From: Verrucomicrobiota bacterium
GTDB taxonomy: Bacteria > Verrucomicrobiota > Verrucomicrobiia > Chthoniobacterales > UBA10450
Assembly: GCA_003218525.1 (NCBI GenBank)
Contig: QHNU01000145.1
Coordinates: 1-6,423 of the forward strand
DNA length: 6,423 bases
Direction of reading: 5' to 3'
Both the position numbers and the translations under genes were made by a program. Each line of letters opens with the position of its first letter. Positions within the stretch are counted from its first letter, which is position 1. The notes below the pieces were generated by a model. That model had not been told where the DNA came from. It did no database searches and saw only the letters and a list, made by a program, of their open reading frames with translations. Shown one piece after another: positions 6,026 to 6,423 of this stretch.

Positions 6026-6423
6026 ACGTCGTTGTCCTCGGCCTATGGCATCTCGGCTGCGTAACAGCGGCCTGTTGTGCCGAACATTTTGATGTCATCG
6101 GATTGGATTTCGACGCAGAGATAATCGCACATTTAAGGGATGGAAAGGCGCCACTCTTTGAACCCGGACTCGATGCGCTCATTCAGCATGGCCTCGAATC
6201 TGGTCGATTGTCATTCACGACAGAGAAAAGAGATGCGCTGCAAAACGCCGACATTCTTTGGGTTTGCTTCGACACTCCCGTGGATGAGGACGACGTTGCG
6301 GATGTTGCATCCGTACTCGCCAAGGTTGAGCGTTGTCTGCCGGAGCTCCGGCCCGAAACGGTTGTTCTTATCTCGTCGCAAATGCTGGTTGGCACTTGTG
6401 CCCGACTAGAAAAAAAAATTGCC
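6022..6423 (+). CDS. Nucleotide-sugar (UDP-glucose/GDP-mannose) dehydrogenase, N-terminal part (3' end outside window)
   Basis: The frame stays open to the window end, giving 134 residues of the NAD-binding domain of a UDP-glucose/GDP-mannose dehydrogenase, a family that oxidises C6 of a nucleotide sugar to the uronic acid with two NAD. The start reads VVVLGLWHLGCVTAACCA, then VIGLDFD (acidic end of beta 2), KAPLFEPGLDAL, ADILWVCFDTPVDEDD and VVLISSQMLVGT, which match the family order. Two differences stand out: the nucleotide loop is GLWHLG rather than the common GxGYVG, and SSQMLVGT replaces the usual KSTVPVGT. GTG 6022 is chosen because it overlaps the previous stop as GTGA and starts one residue before the first beta-strand; ATG 6004, in frame, would add six residues. 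The catalytic Cys domain lies beyond the window. A run of nine A near the end (6410-6418) stays in frame here. Confidence 0.88.
   Translation, partial: MNVVVLGLWHLGCVTAACCAEHFDVIGLDFDAEIIAHLRDGKAPLFEPGLDALIQHGLESGRLSFTTEKRDALQNADILWVCFDTPVDEDDVADVASVLAKVERCLPELRPETVVLISSQMLVGTCARLEKKIA

Noticed and set aside
1..6423. Search for mobile elements, tRNA, rRNA, CRISPR repeats and terminators
   Set aside because: By eye I found no terminal inverted repeats, transposase motifs, regularly spaced repeats, cloverleaf-like segments or GC hairpins with T-tracts.

Overview
This window is a single-direction (+ strand) run of seven genes from a bacterial surface-polysaccharide / glycan-decoration cluster. 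Base composition is moderate and GTG starts are probably used at least twice. The protein set is of the kind seen in free-living Gram-negative lineages such as Verrucomicrobiota, Acidobacteriota or Proteobacteria. That placement is only an impression from protein style; no rRNA or other phylogenetic marker is present, so the phylum is not established.

Layout: (1) positions 1-366 hold the 3' part of a class I SAM-dependent methyltransferase (Methyltransf_24-like). (2) 438-2342 encodes a 634-residue polytopic membrane protein resembling GT-C glycosyltransferases, with a C-terminal soluble domain. (3) 2432-3358 encodes a GtrB/DPM1-like family 2 glycosyltransferase with two C-terminal membrane helices. 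(4) About 3370-4103 encodes a Methyltransf_11-like protein whose reading frame is broken, apparently twice, at homopolymer runs; the two shifts cancel. (5) 4149-5054 is a second, intact Methyltransf_11-like protein. (6) 5054-6025 is an NAD-dependent epimerase/dehydratase (extended SDR). (7) 6022 to the window end is the N-terminal part of a nucleotide-sugar dehydrogenase. Genes 5-7 overlap by 1 and 4 bases and are probably translationally coupled. Gaps elsewhere are 39-89 bases and show no terminator.

Working together (inference): the epimerase and dehydrogenase would make modified or acidic nucleotide sugars; the GtrB-like enzyme would load a sugar onto polyprenyl phosphate; the GT-C-like protein could use that lipid-linked sugar on the periplasmic face; and the three methyltransferases could methylate sugars of the product. 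No mobile element, tRNA, rRNA, CRISPR array or riboswitch was seen, and there is no gene-free stretch over 300 bases. The most notable points are the double compensating frameshift in gene 4 and an in-frame TAG directly before the GTG start of gene 2. I do not see evidence of a wholly new system; this looks like an ordinary glycan locus with some unusual details.
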